64,000 bases of DNA from Micrasema longulum (GCA_022494885.1 JAGVSM010003509.1:124001-188000); one strand, 5' to 3'. Shown: positions 1 through 11,483, counted from the first letter of the stretch. Translations and numbers: made by a program. Notes: generated by a model from the sequence alone, not told the origin.

Positions 1-525
1 ACAACGCCAATGTTAGTTTTCTCTCGCAGGGTTAAAGACAACTCCAAAGATTCTCATTTTAAGAACTGCAATAGTTCCCTTAATATTATTCGTCATAACC
101 CAGGTTTCGGAGGCATATGTCAAGAATAGTTTGTTCAGAATCAACCAATTTATATGAAACAAAATTAAACTTATATTTAGAAATTGTAGTTAAGGTTAAC
201 ATTAAAATTTGCTTTTTGTATTTATCCTACATATCTTCTTCTGTTGTTTTAGAATTGATTTTTTAAAATTGTATTGTTTTTTCATTAAAAAAATGTAATT
301 GCACTCTCCTAATGCAACCCTCCTGCAAAATTCAATTAATAGCGCATCAATCACATATTTTTTACTCCCGATATCCACATAAATCAGCTAAAAATAAATA
401 AAGTTATGACGTAATATGTATAAATATTATTTCAAATGTTTAATTTTTTTTTAATCTTTGTCAAAAAAATCTTTTAAAATATATTTCTCGGCACAGGATT
501 TTCCAGGGAGGAATACATTATAACG
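1..525. other. AT-rich sequence, no gene seen
   Basis: I see no supported reading frame, terminal inverted repeat or SINE/LINE match in this stretch. It is AT-rich filler leading into the repeat E pair. Confidence 0.5.
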
Positions 526-529
526 AAAT

Positions 530-945
530 CGTGTATTAACAAATTACAAGAGGGATGTAGAACATCTTATATAAAGGAATATGTAAGTCTAGGTATACAC
601 GGGGCTTATGACCTCTCATTGGCAGGTTTAAGTGGCCACTTTACACACTGTGTAACATTTACTTTTTTTCCTATATTTGAAGATCCAGATTTCTTCCATT
701 CTTCCATCTGTTGAATTTACTGACGCTAAAGAGCTGAAACCTTTATTGTTGCTAAGAAATTTATCTGATCGAATTATTTCACATGGTAACGCCTGAAAAC
801 AATAACGACAACAAGACTCATAACAAATAAGACACTTTTCTAAAATGTTCTCCATCTCTGTTGTAATTTGTTAATCTAAATGACTCTCTGGGGGGTGAAA
901 TCCAGTATTTTACCTTCGAACACTTGGATCATTTGAAAATATGGT
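530..945 (-). repeat. Repeat E, copy 1, with inverted ends
   Basis: Repeat E is an interspersed family defined here by comparing places within this window. A unit has a core with a short open frame ending in ECYTVCKV-like residues. A tail follows that reads roughly: cctagacttccatattccc, then ttctcaaaaatgtt, then ctctctgttgcaacaaattt, then a ctccctgggg-like motif, then aacatttggacaaactcaaa. This copy lies on the minus strand. A tail-like segment sits at its left edge (about 540-605, reverse), and another in the opposite direction lies at 833-945, so the copy is bounded by inverted ends. It is immediately followed by a plus-strand copy. I do not recognise the superfamily. Confidence 0.65.
628..855 (-). 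CDS. Short ORF in repeat E, copy 1 (75 aa), function unknown
   Basis: An open frame on the minus strand that ends in CYTVCKVAT and contains IIRSD, NNKGFSSL and STDGRMEEIW. The same peptide recurs in divergent form at 941-1162 and 58771-58959, so it is not a chance frame. In all three copies the conserved part begins just after a TTTTCAG (here 793-799, reverse), which looks like a 3' splice acceptor; the methionine at 855 may therefore not be the real start. I do not recognise the peptide. It may be a captured terminal exon or the end of a transposon protein. Confidence 0.4.
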   Translation of the reverse strand: MENILEKCLICYESCCRYCFQALPCEIIRSDKFLSNNKGFSSLASVNSTDGRMEEIWIFKYRKKSKCYTVCKVAT

Positions 946-1162
946 AATAAAACCAACTGGTCCAAGAAGACGTTTAATTATTATTGTTTTCAGACGTTGC
1001 TTAGTATGTCAAATAATACGATCAGATGAAAATCTTCACAACAATAAAGATTTCAGTTCTTTAACTTCAGTAAAATCAACAGATGGAAGAATTGAAGAAA
1101 TATGGATGTTCAAACATAGGCAATATGGCGAATGTTACACAGTGTGTAAAGTGGCCACTTAA
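941..1162 (+). CDS. Short ORF in repeat E, copy 2 (73 aa), function unknown
   Basis: This frame is the plus-strand partner of the ORF at 628-855. After an acceptor-like TTTTCAG at 987-993 it reads RRCLVCQIIRSDENL, then DFSSLTSVKSTDGRIEEIW, then FKHRQYGECYTVCKVAT and a stop. Differences from the other copies are mostly conservative (I/M/V after GR; E/K before IW; H/Y in KHR), as expected if the frame was once under protein-level selection. Expression in the current genome is not shown. Confidence 0.4.
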   Translation: MVIKPTGPRRRLIIIVFRRCLVCQIIRSDENLHNNKDFSSLTSVKSTDGRIEEIWMFKHRQYGECYTVCKVAT

Positions 1163-1345
1163 ACCAGCCAATGACAGGCTATAAGCCCTTTTAATGCCTA
1201 GGCTTCCATATCCCCTTCTCTAAAATTTACTCTATCCCTGTTATAATTTGTTATTCTTAATGACCCTCGAGGGGGTGAAATCTAGTCTTTTGTCTTCGAA
1301 CGTTTGGACAAACTCAAAATATTGTTACAAATCATCTATATTTTG
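945..1345 (+). repeat. Repeat E, copy 2
   Basis: A plus-strand unit made of the core (about 945-1170) and the tail (1170-1345). It directly abuts the opposite-strand copy 1, so 530-1250 is a large imperfect inverted repeat. The tail segment 1210-1345 matches the inner tail at 833-945 in direct orientation, giving a tail-core-tail layout. Confidence 0.65.
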
Positions 1346-2639
1346 AACAATAAAATGTCACATCAAAAAATCAAAAATTAAAATACTTAAATTAAAACAT
1401 TTCGCAACAGGCTGCAATTCTGAACGCATTTTAAGCACGTATTTAGTACGTAAATATGCGCAATGCCGCGTTACAAAAGCATTCATAATACCAGCCTTAG
1501 ATAATCTCGCCAAATACTCGTTGGTAGTTATGTCAGTACTACGGGACGCTACCCTTGAGAAGTTGTACAAAAGATCTACTTAAAAGCTTAAATGGCGTTT
1601 TTGGAGACCATATACTCTAACTAGAGAGTGACCGTAGAGTTACGATGACATTTTAATTACTTTTGCATGTTTCAAAAATAAATATGGATGTTAAAAATTA
1701 ATGGATAAAAATAACCAAAAACCTTGCCAAAAAGGAAACCCGTTTTCATGATTTATATTTAAAGATATTCTGGAATATAAATTACCGAGAAAAAGTTTTC
1801 TCCGTTCCAATCATATTGTTCGTGAAGGATTAATACGGATCGAGATATTCAAAGAAATCTTAAGGTATTTTTTTCATTTCTCTGAAATTTACAAAAAGCT
1901 TTCTCGGGCTGACGTAAGTGGCAATCAAACGTCATACTGGGCAGGTGGGATGTAATCGAAAATAACGTTCCTTTTTTTGCGTCCTAAATTTCTATGGAAC
2001 TCGTTATTTATGGATAAGCTATATCGTTATAAAATATAATAATATGAATATTAAATTAAAATGACGAATATTAAATGTTGAAAAATATTCGCTGGTCGAG
2101 TCGATAATACGAATGAGTGGCGTATAAACGGACAGTTTTGTATCAAATTATGGAGTGAGGTGTTGTACGCTTACATTTTAAATATAGTGCAGGTACCTTC
2201 AATCTACATCAATAGGAAAGAAGATTTTTAAAAAAGTGAATAAAAAAAAACTTTATTCTTCGTCCAAATAACTTTAAAGATCTTTTCCCTATATTTGATG
2301 TTAACATACAAATTATGCTTTTTATAACAAATTTTGAGTAAAAATCATGTTTTTTTTATTCGTTTTGTTATAATACTTAATAATAATTTTTACATATTTA
2401 CGAAACTCCAATAGTAATCTACACATTATGTTCTACAATCTAGACAATTTTGACTTCTGGTGACACGGTTGGGAACATAAAAAGAAATTGATTGCAACAA
2501 AGATGGGACACCACTTATGGCACTCGGTATTTTAAAACGCTAAGTATATAAAAAAAAATGTTAGTTGAAAATCAATACTGGATAATTATGTATATGTATG
2601 CAGAAAAGCAGGCACTTAATAAGTATGGAAACAGCGTGT
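1346..2639. other. AT-rich sequence, no gene seen
   Basis: I found no conserved frame or recognisable transposon end. The minus-strand frame at 1358-1570 has no family features and I do not call it. Confidence 0.45.
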
Positions 2640-3110
2640 ATCTTCCTATGCATCTGTTATTTATTTATTTATTTACGGTCATTGTCTTATTATTATACAA
2701 TTCATAGGGATGAATAATACTCGTACCATGTAAGAAAAGTTCAAAACATTTTTTAGAGATGGAAGAAGCATTGACAAATATAAGGGACGTCAAGACAAGA
2801 TCTGGACTTTTTATTTTGTGCTCGTTTAAATCGTTGTAAACTTAAACCAAAAAAGTCCAGACCTTGTCACGAACTAACAATACGACTAAGACGGGTCGAG
2901 TCATTGGAAAATTAAGGCTATTAGTTGTTCTATGCTGATTGACGAACAGAACTTTACTGTTTCTCAACCCACGAGTCGGAATATAGAATTTTACTTGTCC
3001 TAATAATGATGGTACATCGATTATACCATTTAGTATGCCGAATATATAAGTAGAGTCAATATTAGTTCTACGTTTTTGTAGACTAGAAATATTTATCATT
3101 GACTCTCAAT
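2640..3110 (-). mobile_element. LINE 3' fragment, C-terminus of a reverse-transcriptase ORF
   Basis: On the minus strand, 3099 to about 2870 encodes SSLQKRRTNIDSTYIFGILN, then GIIDVPSLLGQVKFYIPTR and HRTTNSLNFPMTR. This fits the C-terminal tail of insect Jockey/CR1-like LINE ORF2 proteins, in which an RR block is followed by an I-D-P-LL and an F-PTR segment. The 3' tail is the attta-type repeat at 2648-2670, read in reverse. The polymerase core is missing, so the copy is severely 5' truncated. A second fragment with a similar C-terminus lies at 29015-29525 on the other strand. Confidence 0.6.
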
Positions 3111-3544
3111 TAGTAAATGAATAGTTACCTCTCTCTAATCCAAGAATTGCGATGTTGAAATGATTGAATTTGATTTATTCGATTCACATAGAATGGAGAC
3201 CAGACCACGGAGGTATATTTAAGTTATATTTAGTTGAGCAATAAAGAGTTTTAAAATTGCGGACATTAGTAAAATCTGAGGATATTCTGTTAATGGAATA
3301 AAAGATTGCTCAAAAAAATGTAAAGTCAATAAAAATTAAGGAGTGTTGTCGAGTTGCGGAAGGTGTTGACCTCGCTCTTTCATGACATTGGTCGTAGGGA
3401 GTCAGAAAAGTTGATGCATGCCACGGAATGGAGATTCTTACTGGATGTCGAAAGTAAAATATGAAAAAAAAGAACTATTTAAAAAAATATATCTACAGAT
3501 GGTAACCATTAAGTTTTGCATTATAAATAAACTGTCTATGTTTC

Positions 3545-3668
3545 ATGAATGTATGTATGTGTATGCGCATGGGTGTATGTACGTGTGTGTGTATGTACAT
3601 GTGTATATATGTATGTTTATATATATGTGTGTATATTTGTGTATATGTGCATATATATGTATCAAAAT
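3545..3668 (+). repeat. Degenerate GTAT/GTGT microsatellite
   Basis: This is an imperfect run of tgtatgta, gtgtgtat and atatatgt units. It produces spurious long frames on both strands, rich in Cys/Tyr/Met or Thr/His/Tyr. Confidence 0.9.
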
Positions 3669-3746
3669 GTGTATACAAGTAAGTTTATATTTTTTAGTTT
3701 GTGCTCTCTATTATTTTGTTAAGTATTATCATATATTAGAATGTAA

Positions 3747-3790
3747 TTGCCTAGCTTGGAACGGGGTATGTACCCTTGTTAGCTAGGCAA
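3747..3790. other. Perfect-stem hairpin, 44 nt
   Basis: The outer arms TTGCCTAGCT and AGCTAGGCAA pair perfectly over 10 bp. An inner GGGTA pairs with TACCC. No reading frame or repeat copy explains it. Confidence 0.6.
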
Positions 3791-6400
3791 AGTGAACGTA
3801 AAATTATATTTTTCATAAAAGGTGTAAATAAATATATAAAGCAAAAGTTATTTTAAAAATAATATTTACAATTTTGATGTTAATTTCTTTTTTTCAGTAA
3901 AAGTTAATTTATGTTATTTCAAGCGATGGTGTTTCCATATAATTTTTGTATTTTGTTTGCTAAAAAGGATTGTATTTTTTCGTTAACCTTTATTTTACCA
4001 ACAATACTGTTTTTTCATGATTGTGTTGTATAAAAATTGAAAACAGAAATCCCTGCATAAAAACTGCCCTTTCACTTTGGCGGGAATTTAATTAGTTGAT
4101 TGTAATGTGAAGTTTTTCAATAAAAAAGTCCAAGGGATGATAATAAAAAAAAACAACTGTCTAATTTGAGATATGTTTGCGAATATGTCTTCCACATTTT
4201 ATTGGCGCGACAAAATCTACCACAAATAACACCCCTTGCTTGTATAAAATAATATGATACCTTTTGAGGATTCAAATCGTTTCACCCTTGCGCGGTCCAC
4301 CCACCCTACCCAAAGGATCCAAGGAGATATACGAAGGTTCTGCTCTGTACCTTACAAAGGCCGTAACAGAATTATGGTTAAGGGTTACGTAGCTAAAAAC
4401 ATCCCTTTCATAGCAATTTATGTTTTATTGTCAGCTTTATTTTACCACCACTTATTCAACGAATACATTTTATTGAATTTTTACCAAGCCACGTAAATTT
4501 CTGCCTTATCCAACATTGTTCGAACATTTTTTGTAATAAAATACTATTATAAATACTGACGAATATGTCAAGGTACTCTTTAAGAAAAGAAAAAAAAACA
4601 ACACTGCCTAATTTTCTCATCAATAAAATGTATAAAACTCCATTAAACTTTATATTTAATTTAATTAATTGAATGGGTTATTATGCTGGATAATTCTGTG
4701 GCTTGGATCTAAAAGAACCAATGTCGTAAATTGCAATATTGCAGAAAAGTACTTTTTCAGCATTTTTCGACGTAATAAGCCGTTTAACGCGTTTCAAACA
4801 AATATGAATAACAAAGAATTACAACATACGCGTGTGTACATATCGCACCTTAAGGATGAAAACGACTCGACTCAAAAGTCAACTTTTGGGAAATCGCAAA
4901 AGAAGAATGTAAATTTTGACACCTCCGTAATCTTTAGTCAATTGTTTCATATGTTTGATAAGAGCACCAGAGCTTAAAATTATAAAGAAAACATTCAGTT
5001 ATGAATCTATGAAAAAAACATAATAAATAAAAATTATTATAAGAATAAACAGTATGTTTATTTAAGAATAAACAAGATATTTATTTAGTCATTATTAGAC
5101 TATTTTTTTTTTTAATATTACCGTTGATAATAATGTTTTTTTTTAACCGAAAAAAATGACATGAAATGAAATGAAGTTTGACAATTTAAGTTTTATGCCT
5201 TTTTTAATCATATTTATTATATGCAAGTTTTTGACCTTTTCATAAGTGAGTTTCTGTTTTTAAAAAATGATACATTATAAAGCAAAAAATAAAAATAAAT
5301 TTATTTTAAGAAAATATGTGTATTAATGACAATGTTTTTAAACAGGAATATTTTTCTCCAATTCATTATATTAAGGTCTTTTTTTAGATTCGTTCACTTT
5401 TTTGAAGGGTTGGCCATTACTATATCCGTTCTCCTTTTAATTTCTATAATTTTAGGGTGATATTATCTTTAATAATGTTAGCAGAAAAGGAATAATAATA
5501 ATATCACAGATTAACTAATATGCTGTTCTTTTACCTTCCAACAGATAAAGGACTGGCTCAACAGATTCACAAACAAATGCACTTTGATAAATAAGATAAT
5601 GACATAATTTTTATTACCTCAGATCAGGTCACAAGACACGTGGTTTTATTTATTTTTGAAATGATATAAACGTTAAATAGTCACTAAGATTATCGATTGT
5701 TTAAATAATAAAATAACATAAACTTCAATCAGATACTAATATTATCGGTAAGTTGGAACCAACCAATAACAAAAATAAATTGATAGTTTTAACTTTAAAA
5801 AAAATAAAGTTAATTTATATTGTTTTCGTCCCAAAGGTGCGATATATAAATTAAACAAATACGTTTAGTTTCTAATTGACAGGAACCCTCTAGAAAATGA
5901 CAAAAAAAATATCTAACATTGGCCCTTATAGATTCAAGCCACAGAATTATTAATAATTAATATGCTAAATTTCGGAAATAAAAATGCCAATTTTTAACAA
6001 AAAAATAACATTTTTGTAAATGTTCTGTTAATTTCTAAAAGACATGAAAAGCTTGAAAATGTTTGATCGAAGACAGCTTTCTACTGCTTTGTATACACCT
6101 ATATTCGTTCTATAGAAGTTCAGCTTTGGAGCCGCGCCTGAGCCATTTTATACCGTAAAGCTTATTCTGTTTTTTTTCAAGGGGTTTGTTTTTTTCCTTG
6201 TGGCTTTGATCCAAGGGTTTCTCTCGAAGACTGAATTTCAAATAAAAATTCTTCTTAGAAAACCAAAGTTGAAGAAAAGAGAAATTTACATTTAATTATC
6301 TTTTCACATATTATTATAAATCATATAAAAATAATTATCATGCAAAACATAAACTTTTTTAACGGGAGTATTAAAATACTAGTTTATTTTACTAACTTAT
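3791..6400. other. AT-rich stretch with two unrecognised open frames
   Basis: There are no transposon ends that I can match. Two plus-strand frames open here: 4254-4496, with a hydrophobic C-terminal segment (IPFIAIYVLLSALF), and 4669-4977, Asn/Lys-rich with no recognised motif. Neither has a second copy in the window or any flanking gene structure. The first is slightly less AT-rich than its surroundings around 4270-4390 and could be a decayed exon. I do not assign a function to either. Confidence 0.35.
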
Positions 6401-6480
6401 TTGCCATTTTGTAGAATAATATTTGCAGATTGGCGGGCTAATTGATGAACGGATATTTCTCCCGACCAACCATTTTGTTT
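6400..6480 (-). mobile_element. Possible LINE 3' end (H-type, decayed)
   Basis: The segment gattggcgggctaattg, followed by ctcccgaccaacca, resembles the better copies at 15830 and 45770, which read acattggcgggcttattgcc then cttccaaccaacc. Those copies are the 3' ends of reverse-strand LINEs. This copy is weak. Confidence 0.35.
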
Positions 6481-6599
6481 GTGTCAATAGTACTTACATA
6501 CAAAAAACTTTAATAGTTACGTAAATAAAAGAAACAATGTGTACAGCTATCTAAATCTTTGCATAAATCTTTACATTTGTGTACAGCCATAAATCTTTA

Positions 6600-7265
6600 A
6601 AAGTTTTAGGGAAATGTTTGGTATGGACAACCTGGCCTCACCAAACGAAGTTTATCAACGCCAGGCTGTCCACAGTGACAAACTCAACACGCAACCTGCT
6701 GCTGCCAAACGGAAGCCGGCACACCTTTTCCGATCAGCGCTGGTAGCTAACATGTTTTCACAACGTCGTAACAGCCATCAAATATTTCGTAAAATCATCC
6801 ATTTTATCGCGCAGATAAATTTATTCCAAGTATTGTCCACATTTCAAGCATAAATAATTTTTAAGTAATTGTCGTAGCTAAGTAAGATTTCAATTTATTG
6901 TAAACTTAATTCAATATGTCATCAAATCGTTTTATTTAAAATAATACGCAACCCATACAACAAAACTCCTCGTAAGCAAATATTATTAATTTAAAACGCA
7001 TCGTAATCATATCAAGTCCCTAAACGAAGAACTTTCTCTACTAGTATTTACCGGTCATCAGTTACCATTAAGTAATTTGCTTCAAGAATCAACAATACTT
7101 TGTTGTTTTTTTAAGAAATATCCATTTTTTATCATTTTTAAATATGTTTTTTTTATTGCTTCAAAATTGGTTCATCTATAACGATATGTTTTTATACATT
7201 GTTATTTTTGTCACAAAAATGAAATAGTTGCCTAGAAATATTAATTTAATAATGTTTTTTTTTTC
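6600..7265. other. No supported gene; short frame at 6614-6853
   Basis: The frame at 6614-6853 covers a less AT-rich patch, but I recognise no domain. A short inverted pair (ggtatggacaacctgg / ccaggctgtcc) lies at its start. The rest is AT-rich with nothing recognised. Confidence 0.3.
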
Positions 7266-7267
7266 TT

Positions 7268-7395
7268 CAATATTTCATAGTCCCTGTTCATTTGAAGAAT
7301 AAGATTGATAAGCTTACTTTTTTGCTACCAATCGTGTACCAATCCAGTGCCCTAAGCGCCATCAAATACGAATAAAAAAATGAAGAATGATGCTT
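7268..7395 (+). repeat. SINE B tail fragment (decayed)
   Basis: The segment aatatttcatagtccctg, a gap, attgataagcttac, then aatcgtgtaccaatccagtg and ccatcaaatacgaa matches the 3' half of SINE B at 19468-19730. The tRNA-like head is missing. Confidence 0.6.
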
Positions 7396-7558
7396 TGGAA
7401 ACACTCCACAAGGGTTCTGATTTTCTTTTCAAAATAAATAGTTTGTATTAATACAATAAAATAGTATTAATATTAATAACAGTCTTGACCTGTGTTTATG
7501 TGTGCTTATCCATTTATTCTCTAAAAAATTTCTTTAATGTTGTTGAAATTTATAGATC

Positions 7559-7995
7559 AAATGAACATAGTTATGCAGAAAGTAGCCAGTCCACAATTTT
7601 GAAAAAAAAATAGATATTGATGTTATCGGGTGCATTAAAGTTAATTCTATGTTCTGCTAAAATCAACAAGACCGCTTTCATACAAAAAACTATATTAATC
7701 ACCTTCTGAAAACGGTTTCAATCACAAAAATGGCATTCCTCAATTTTCATAAAACACACACAGCACTAGAAAGTTTTTGCGGTACTTTAAAAATCATTCA
7801 AACTGCTCAAATACATAACAAAATTCTTGTTTGTAATGTAAACAAAAACTAATGTTTTCATCGTTTATCATATGTTAAAGTCAAAAACATTCCAACTGTT
7901 GTGTAGATTTGATAATTCACTCTTTTCACAAAGGTGATATTATCTCAAACTCACTTTTCTATGGCTGGCTGCTTTCTGCATAACTACGTTCAAAT
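7559..7995. mobile_element. Foldback/MITE element L with about 33-bp terminal inverted repeats
   Basis: The left end, near 7560, reads GAACATAGTTATGCAGAAAG then TAGCCAG. The right end, 7963-7994 in reverse complement, reads TTTGAACGTAGTTATGCAGA then AAGCAGCCAGCC. A related single end lies at 50805-50840 on the opposite strand, so this is a family. The interior (7595-7960) is AT-rich with no ORF, which marks a non-autonomous element. Target duplication was not resolved. Confidence 0.6.
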
Positions 7996-8954
7996 GTATG
8001 ATAGCTTTTTTTTAATTAACACAAACAAAAACTGTGTGATTTGAATAAAAATATATGTTTTAATCATGTCACAGACTTGTTATTAAAGATAAGTTTTGTC
8101 CGGTTTTCTCTAAATTGAAAAATGATTATCAAAAGTAAAACAAATGGTCAATGTTAAACGTCATTCAAAATGAGACTCTACGAGATATTCTATTTGCTTT
8201 TACGTTACACATTTATTTGATAACAAACCTTCAAAATTGAATCTCAAGTAAACGAAAGAGAGTATTTTCGAAACGTTTTTGGGTTCAATCAAGTAGTTTA
8301 AGCTGCCAAAGGTGCTTGCGATAATTGCGCAGTGTACGGTAAAGGTGCTATGAATTATTGACTTATTAGTTGTATTTTTTTGTTAGGTTCCTTGTCTCTT
8401 CATTTGAGAAAAAAACAGAAATAAAATATGTTAACACCCATTATTTACAGCAAACTGAAATACCACATACTATGTTCCTGATTTTTTTTTGTAAAAACGG
8501 TCTATAGGATATTTCCATGCAGCTTAAAATTTACGATCTGTTATATAAAACGAGTTTTATTAATGCTTCTACTGAAACCTTCTCGGTTGAAAAGTATTAT
8601 TTGGTCTCAGATCTGGGTTACGCTGAACATTAAATTCTTCGCACAATAATAAATTCTTGCTTTAATCGTCCTTAAAACACATTTTAGGTAACGTTAAAAA
8701 TATGTATGTAAAAATGTTAGCGCTCAACACATAATAAATAAGATTAAAAAAATTATACTACTTCTACATAGAACGTACTAGAAAACAATTGATTTTTAAT
8801 TCAGCTTGTAAATTTACAGAATTTTATCAATTTACTCACTGATATTACACTTTATCAATAATATAATAATACGATGTTCATCTTTAACCTAAACAAAGCA
8901 TTTTAATCGTATTTTTTTTTAATTTTCTAACAACTAATTAATCATTTAAGTACT

Positions 8955-9142
8955 CAACTCTCAGCGTATCTGGATCATTTATGTTTCATAGAAATTAAAA
9001 ATATCAGTTATAGCTTGATGTGTCAGTCCAGGAATCACCTTTATAAACATATAAACAATACTTCACGCCCACTCTGCTTAGAATGGAATCCGGGACCCCA
9101 GGTATGGTAGGCAAAAACATTGATCCCTACACCATCAAGCAG
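8955..9142 (-). repeat. SINE B (decayed, tRNA head recognisable)
   Basis: Reading in reverse, the tRNA-like head (near 9070-9140) contains ggaatccgggaccccaggta and ggtaggc, which corresponds to the B-box and anticodon-arm part of SINE B. The body contains gcgtatctggatcatttatg and cagtccaggaat, matching the body of better copies. Extra AT insertions show age. Confidence 0.55.
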
Positions 9143-10560
9143 ACTAATTTGTAATAAATTTTATTTTTTGGGATTTAAACCCAAAAGTAACTTTCTTACA
9201 AAACCTCTGATCAATGTTATTATTTCTAATTTACAAAAAATATACATTGCGTTCGGACAAAAAGCGAAAAAACAACATCGAAAAAGCAATATTATTCCAA
9301 ATAAAATTCAAGCAATTGCTTTATTTTAAGTGGGTTTCAGTATTTCAAGGAATAAATAACTTTACAAGTTTTGTTATCTTTAATCAAGTAATGTTGTTTG
9401 GTCCAACAGAGTGAAATAAATTTTATTTAGAAAACTTTTACCTCGGAAGGTTTTGTTTTCTTATTTACCTTTTACAAACTCAAGAAATTGTTGTTCCTTT
9501 TGTCGTTGAAGGATATCCGTAAGGACTCAGAATAATTTGAGTTTACTGTCTTTGTTCCCAAAACCATAAAGTTTATGTTTACTGCTTTACGCACTTCCAT
9601 TGATGAAGAATCCTTTTGCTTTTTTATATATTTGACTTTATGTGCATCTTTGATGACTATAAAACCACGCGTTATTTTTTTGACCTTTAGCAAAAAGAGA
9701 TTAATCGTTTGTTATCTATTGTTTTTTTGCAAAAAGAATATAGGCTTATAGGCATATAAATAATTTTATATATTGTAACTCGACGTTATACTTTCAATCT
9801 CAATTTTTTTTAAACATAAATATTTCATTGTCAAAATCAATCAATAGCAAAAAAAAAAATGCAACAGATTATACAGAAAAAAAACTCATAAAATCTGTAA
9901 GTAATTTAAAACACCGTTGAATTTTTATTACACTTACAAATAAGATTTTCATTTAATTCGATTTTATAAAAAACAATTATTTTATTCATTTGTGTGTAAA
10001 TCATTAATATGAAAATTTTTATTGAATTTTTTTTTAGTCATTTTAAAAAACATAAATTATTTTTTCCTGTAAAATTGAAGTATAAAGTAAATATCACGTT
10101 TCTTTAATTAACATTGTCAATTAAAATTATGAACAGTTTTAATATGAAAAACATTTTATACTTTGTGGTACAAAATTTATGAAAAAATAATTTTAAAATG
10201 AAATTGTGTACGACTAAAAAAATTGTTATATTATTTACATAAATTTAAGTACAATTCAAAAATCTAAATGAATCCCAACTGGTAACATTTATTTGAAATA
10301 AATTGTAATAAAATAACTGTTCAAAGAACTAACTTATATTTGAAATGTACATCGTTGGATGTTTTATGAATAGAAAAGTAAAAACCAGCTCTACACGTGT
10401 GTAAGAAAATTCAATTTGTGTTTTTTACCTTTTATTCAAACACCCGAGAGATTTCCAGATGCCTTCGTTTGTAGCAATACGTCCTTCATAACACGTCATG
10501 AATAAAACAACCTTAACAACTCAATTGTCTTTAAATTTTTCAAAAAGTTAAAATTCGCGA
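9143..10560. other. AT-rich sequence, no gene seen
   Basis: Several short frames occur (9120-9414 plus strand, 9472-9693 minus strand), but none has a recognisable domain or a second copy. The minus-strand one encodes a Lys-rich peptide beginning KVKKITRGFIVIKDAH. I do not assign it. Confidence 0.4.
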
Positions 10561-10860
10561 CGCGACAATCGCGCGCTAATTTCACACGCACGAGAGTAAC
10601 CGTAACCACTGGCAGAGGGTCCGAAACAATATTTTAGTATTATTTTAGACGAGGAGATACGCGGCACGACCGAACTGTTCGACTGCGCGCAGCAGAATGA
10701 GATTCATCCCTATAAAATACAGAGGGGCGGGGCGGAGATTTCACTACCCTACCTATCTCTACGTCTCTCTTCGTTCTGTCTACGGGTCTACGCTTTCGTA
10801 GATTTCAATAAAAGTGTGTTCTTTCGCTTATTTTCTCGGCGGCTAGTTCTGTAGAATGCT
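10560..10860 (+). promoter_or_regulatory. GC-richer TATA-containing module (promoter or LTR-like)
   Basis: The region is clearly richer in CpG than its flanks (cgcgacgcgacaatcgcgcg near 10556; gaggggcggggcggag near 10721). It has a TATA-like CCCTATAAAATACAG near 10708-10722, and AATAAAA about 90 bases downstream at 10807-10813, followed by a GT/T-rich stretch. A TATA box followed within 100 bases by a polyadenylation signal is the layout of an LTR. Alternatively it is a host promoter with a CpG-rich core. I could not find LTR termini or a second copy. Confidence 0.4.
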
Positions 10861-11261
10861 TCTGTATAATTTACAGCCCTTTTTGCGTCGCCATCCTGTC
10901 TGATCATTTATCAATAGCTTTCCGATTGATTGAGAATCTTTTCTGGGATAAATCAAATACGCTGACGGTTACTGCCTAATTCAAATACGTATTTATTTGA
11001 AAGCTTTTGAAATACTCAAAGATAACAGTTAATTTTTATTTGTTTTTTTGGGCATTGTTTTCTGTATTTATTTTTTAGTTTTTTTATTTATTTAACATAT
11101 TTAACTCTTAAAAGACTGAGGTAAACAATCTTTTTTTGCGCGTTGATGAAACACCGTGTTACTACCTGTAAATCACAGAATATCCTAAAGTTCAGACATT
11201 TAAAAAAAAACAGAAAGACATAGTTTTTTCATTAAAATTATTTATAGACAATTCTTGATGG

Positions 11262-11483
11262 AATGATGTAATAACTTATATTTACATATAAGTTATTAAT
11301 TTAAAAAATACTTTGTACACTTTCACTTATTTATTTTGACCAATAAGCGCTTTTTCACCAATCTGAAGTTGCCCATTAGAGGGTGAAAGGTCAAAAACTT
11401 ATTGGTCAAAATAAATTAGTGGAAGTGTACCAAGTATTTTTTAAATTAATAACTTATATTTAAATATAAGTTGTTACTGCATT
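11262..11483. repeat. Near-continuous long hairpin (foldback, possibly family I)
   Basis: The left arm (11262-11360) and right arm (11381-11483) are reverse complements over about 100 bp with few mismatches. Only about 20 bases separate them. Each arm holds its own small palindrome (aacttatatttacatataag). The arms share the motif ttgaccaataagcgct with the larger foldback at 45544-45980. Confidence 0.75.

Noticed and set aside
3418..3786. Long open frames on both strands (122 aa plus, 61 aa minus)
   Set aside because: They run through a degenerate GTAT/GTGT microsatellite; the peptides are low-complexity Cys/Tyr/Met or Thr/His/Tyr repeats.
4254..4496. 80-aa frame with a hydrophobic C-terminus as a membrane protein gene
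   Set aside because: No family match, no gene structure and no repeat copy. Hydrophobic residues are expected from T-rich DNA.
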